This document shows, piece by piece, positions 5,276-7,517 of a stretch of DNA of 7,517 bases. A program made the translations under genes and the position numbers. The DNA is taken from contig URMT01000081.1 of assembly GCA_900549005.1 (NCBI GenBank), positions 1 to 7,517 of the forward strand, in the 5' to 3' direction. The notes under the pieces are model-generated. The model was not told where the DNA came from and searched no databases. It saw only the letters and a list, made by a program, of their open reading frames with translations. How positions within the stretch are numbered: position 1 is the first letter of the stretch; each line of letters begins with the position of its first letter. This DNA is from an uncultured Eubacteriales bacterium (GTDB lineage Bacteria; Bacillota; Clostridia; Christensenellales; Borkfalkiaceae).

Positions 5276-7071
5276 TGATGGCAAATTCCCAAAAAAAGCG
5301 GAGCATTTTCCAGAATCCTCTGCTGTCTACAAAGGTAAAGTCTGCTAACGTAAAGCCTCCCGAACTGCTCATAGGCTACTTTCTCGGCCCGTTCGGCGCG
5401 TTGCTTGCAAGCGGCATCTTTACCAGTTTCCTCAATCAGTACTGGACTGACGTGCTTTTTGCCGACTACACGACGGCAGTCGGGTACGAAACCGTCATAA
5501 AAGACGGGGTTGAAACGCAAAAAGCAATTATGGGTTTTGCGGCCGGTTCGCCGGTAGGTACGTTCCTGTCGCTATTGCCGCTGATTTCAACCATACTCAT
5601 AGTGGCTGGCAACCTGTTTGTGGGCCAGCTTATAGAGCGCACCAAAACGCGTGCGGGCAAGGCAAGGCCCTGGATGCTCCTCTCGTCGGTATTGCTTACA
5701 ATAGGCTGCATAGTGCTGTTTATTGCGCCGATGGGCAACGGAACGGATGTCCCCGTGCTCACGATGGTGCTCACGGCCATTGCTTACAATATCTATTATG
5801 CGATAGCTTATCCTATGTATAACACGGCGAACAGCACGCTCGTGCCCGTTTCCACGCGCAACAGCTCCCAGCGCGGACTGCTTGCTTCATTCACGAACTT
5901 CGCGCACCTCGGCGTTATGGGCGCGGGCGGAATGGTGTTCCCTATTATAGTCGGCTTTATAACTATTTACAGCGACCCTGTAAATAAGATAGTCGACCTT
6001 GGTGCAACCAAGACAAACTGGATGATTACCTTCATCGTAATAGGCATAGTTACCTTCCTCTTCGTGGTACTTCAATACTACTTCACCCGCGAAAGGGTCA
6101 CCGAAGAATCTTTCCACCTCGAAAGCGAAGAAAAGCCCAAGGCCTCAATATCTATGGGCAAACAGTTCAAAGCGGTCGGCACCGACGCGTTCTGGTGGAT
6201 TATTATAGGTTTTTACCTCATATTCCAGTTCTCGGGCTCGCTTAAAAACTTGTCATGCACATATTTCTGCAATCGTTTTGCCGACCTGCATATCGGCGGA
6301 CTGCTTATCGGCAAGGGCACTTCGATGGCGATTATAAACGTTCTCGGCGCCGTTCCCATGGCCATCGCAATGGCGTTCATATGGCCTCTTTCGCGCAAAT
6401 ATGGTAAGCGCCTCGTAGTTATGGTCGGCCTGCTCGTGGGCGCCGCCGGCGGCGTTATAGCGGGTATCTGGGCGGATAATTTCTACGCCGTGTGCGTGGG
6501 AGTCGCGTTGAAGAGCTTCGGTTCTTCGCCCGCCTGCTATATGATTCTGGCTATGATTTCCGACGTTCTGGACCATCTCGAAGCCAAACACGGCTTCCGT
6601 TGCGACGGACTTACGATGAGCATTTACAGCTCGATAATGGCGGCCACCACGCCACTCGCACAGTCATTCTTCAACGCCATAAGTAGCGGCGGCGGCAATA
6701 CCGCAATGGTGACCGTAAGCTATATCTGGATAGAAACGGGCGTGTACGTTGCCTGCGCGGTGCTTATGATATTCTTCATCGTAGAAAAGTTCCTCAAATC
6801 TGACAGGGAAAAGATACTCGACAGGCAGAAGGCCGAAGCGCTTGCCGCAGGCATAGAGTGGATAGAGCCCGAAGAGCGTCTGCGCCGCGAACAGGAGGAG
6901 GCAGAAAGGCTCTCCGAGGCGGCAAGGATTGCCGAACTCAGGGCCAAGTGCGAAAAGAAGGGCATCTCTTTCGAAGAGGAAGAGGCAAAGTACCAGGCAA
7001 AACTTTCGGCAAAGCGCGAAGCTGCCGAAAGAAAGAAGGCGGCAAAGGCGGCCAAGAAGGAAAAGAAGTAA
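5275..7071 (+). CDS. GPH-family glycoside/hexuronide:cation symporter (MFS_2, MelB/UidB type)
   Basis: A 598-residue inner-membrane transporter of the glycoside-pentoside-hexuronide:cation symporter family, which imports sugars or glycosides with H+ or Na+. Family features: an N-terminal segment into helix 1 (PELLIGYFLGPFGALLASGIF, 29-49), the loop ERTKTRAGKARPW (121-133, matching the family DRTxTRxGKxRPW), helices up to about residue 503, and MISDVLDHLEAKHGFRCDGLTMSIYSS (427-453), the conserved D-x-G-R-x-(D/E)-G region before helix 11. An 80-residue loop (about 232-310) includes a charged segment. Unusually, residues 507-598 form a highly charged, probably coiled-coil cytoplasmic tail rich in Glu, Arg, Lys and Ala, ending in a Lys/Ala-rich basic run; the E. 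coli members (about 460-470 aa) lack it. I place the start at ATG 5275 or 5278 (MMANSQKKR) with AGGGTG 5 nt upstream. The frame is open back to an ATG at 5125, but that lies before the predicted promoter and adds non-family sequence. The stop overlaps uxuA (TAATG), so the two are coupled. Confidence 0.93.
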   Translation: MMANSQKKRSIFQNPLLSTKVKSANVKPPELLIGYFLGPFGALLASGIFTSFLNQYWTDVLFADYTTAVGYETVIKDGVETQKAIMGFAAGSPVGTFLSLLPLISTILIVAGNLFVGQLIERTKTRAGKARPWMLLSSVLLTIGCIVLFIAPMGNGTDVPVLTMVLTAIAYNIYYAIAYPMYNTANSTLVPVSTRNSSQRGLLASFTNFAHLGVMGAGGMVFPIIVGFITIYSDPVNKIVDLGATKTNWMITFIVIGIVTFLFVVLQYYFTRERVTEESFHLESEEKPKASISMGKQFKAVGTDAFWWIIIGFYLIFQFSGSLKNLSCTYFCNRFADLHIGGLLIGKGTSMAIINVLGAVPMAIAMAFIWPLSRKYGKRLVVMVGLLVGAAGGVIAGIWADNFYAVCVGVALKSFGSSPACYMILAMISDVLDHLEAKHGFRCDGLTMSIYSSIMAATTPLAQSFFNAISSGGGNTAMVTVSYIWIETGVYVACAVLMIFFIVEKFLKSDREKILDRQKAEALAAGIEWIEPEERLRREQEEAERLSEAARIAELRAKCEKKGISFEEEEAKYQAKLSAKREAAERKKAAKAAKKEKK

Positions 7072-7517
7072 TGAAGATGACCTTTCGCTGGTATGGCGAA
7101 AAAGACAGCATACCCCTTGAATACATAAAACAGATACCCAATATGAGCGGCGTCGTTACCGCGGTATACGATGTTCCCGTGGGCGAGGTGTGGCCGGTGG
7201 AAAAGATTGCCCGCCTCAAAAAGCTGTGCGATGACGAAGGGTTGGAGATGGAAGTTATAGAGTCCGTCCCCGTACACGAAGATATAAAGCTCGGCAAGCC
7301 CACGCGCGACAAACTTATTGCGAACTATGCGCAGACTATCCGTAACTTAGGCAGGTTCGGCGTAAAGTGCATATGCTATAACTTTATGCCCGTGTTCGAC
7401 TGGCTGCGTACCGATTTAAAGACGGTTGCGCGCGACGGAAGCACGTCGCTTTCGTACTGCCACGAACAGCTTTTAAAGCTCGACCCGCACGACCTTCACC
7501 TGCCCGGCTGGGACGAA
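7071..7517 (+). CDS. uxuA: Mannonate dehydratase (UxuA), 5' part, runs off the window
   Basis: The first 149 codons of UxuA, which dehydrates D-mannonate to 2-keto-3-deoxy-D-gluconate in the cytoplasmic glucuronate pathway, using a divalent metal. Signatures: MKMTFRWYG (1-9), PLEYIKQIPNMSGVVTA (15-31), VPVGEVWP (35-42), EVIESVPVHEDIKLG (61-75), ANYAQTIRNLG (84-94) and CICYNFMPVFDW (100-111), then PGWDE at the window edge. The family is about 350-360 residues, so roughly 60 percent, including later metal ligands, is missing. This is the Firmicutes form (MxMTFRWYG) rather than the E. coli one. ATG 7071 shares its A with the symporter's TAA; AAGGA at 7058-7062 sits about 8 nt upstream inside the symporter gene. 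A second ATG at 7077 is possible but the family start matches 7071. It indicates that the imported sugar ends up as a hexuronate. Confidence 0.96.
   Translation, partial: MKMTFRWYGEKDSIPLEYIKQIPNMSGVVTAVYDVPVGEVWPVEKIARLKKLCDDEGLEMEVIESVPVHEDIKLGKPTRDKLIANYAQTIRNLGRFGVKCICYNFMPVFDWLRTDLKTVARDGSTSLSYCHEQLLKLDPHDLHLPGWDE

Noticed and set aside
6720..7277. 185-codon minus-strand frame opposite the symporter tail and uxuA start
   Set aside because: Its Ser/Ala/Phe-rich content is the mirror of the Glu/Lys/Arg-rich tail on the plus strand, and it crosses two well-identified genes.

Overview
The window looks like a Bacillota (Clostridia-type, probably gut-associated) chromosome fragment. The evidence is a GGAGG-type ribosome binding site, intrinsic terminators with long U-tracts, a Firmicutes-style mannonate dehydratase beginning MKMTFRWYG, a Firmicutes-style TraX homologue, and compact genes with 1-nt or 11-nt overlaps. 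The genus cannot be read from the sequence.

Layout. (1) Bases 1-208 carry the 3' part of an Asn/Gln-rich low-complexity reading frame that runs into, and out of frame with, a dTDP-glucose 4,6-dehydratase gene (rfbB, to 1140). The rfbB frame has lost its own start codon and first beta strand. Recognisable homology begins abruptly at about 139-147, so this is a chimeric junction: either a real deletion/recombination or an assembly misjoin. (2) A TraX-family membrane protein gene (1130-1927) overlaps the rfbB end by 11 nt. (3) Bases 1928-2119 hold two strong hairpins between convergent genes; the second is a perfect 20-bp stem that ends the minus-strand gene. (4) A GH2 glycosidase (2120-4066, minus) has its own consensus-like promoter. 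(5) A bidirectional terminator (4199-4231) separates it from an AraC-family regulator (4246-5019, minus). (6) A 255-bp AT-rich divergent control region (5020-5274) holds repeated TTGCA/TGCAA elements, three promoter-like signals and a possible 25-codon leader ORF. (7) A GPH-family sugar:cation symporter (5275-7071, plus) has an unusual charged tail and is joined by a TAATG overlap to the first 149 codons of uxuA (7071 to the window end), which runs off the edge.

How the genes work together. Bases 2120-7517 read as a hexuronide/glycoside utilisation locus. The symporter would import a beta-glycoside, the cytoplasmic GH2 enzyme would release the sugar, and UxuA would dehydrate D-mannonate derived from glucuronate to 2-keto-3-deoxygluconate. 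The AraC protein is the likely local regulator, and similar sequence elements occur upstream of both the GH2 gene and the transporter operon. The combination suggests beta-glucuronide use (functionally like uidA/uidB plus uxuA), although the GH2 sequence itself looks at least as much like beta-galactosidases. The left part (rfbB-traX) is a separate surface-polysaccharide type unit. I see no RNA genes, CRISPR array, insertion sequence or clearly new system.
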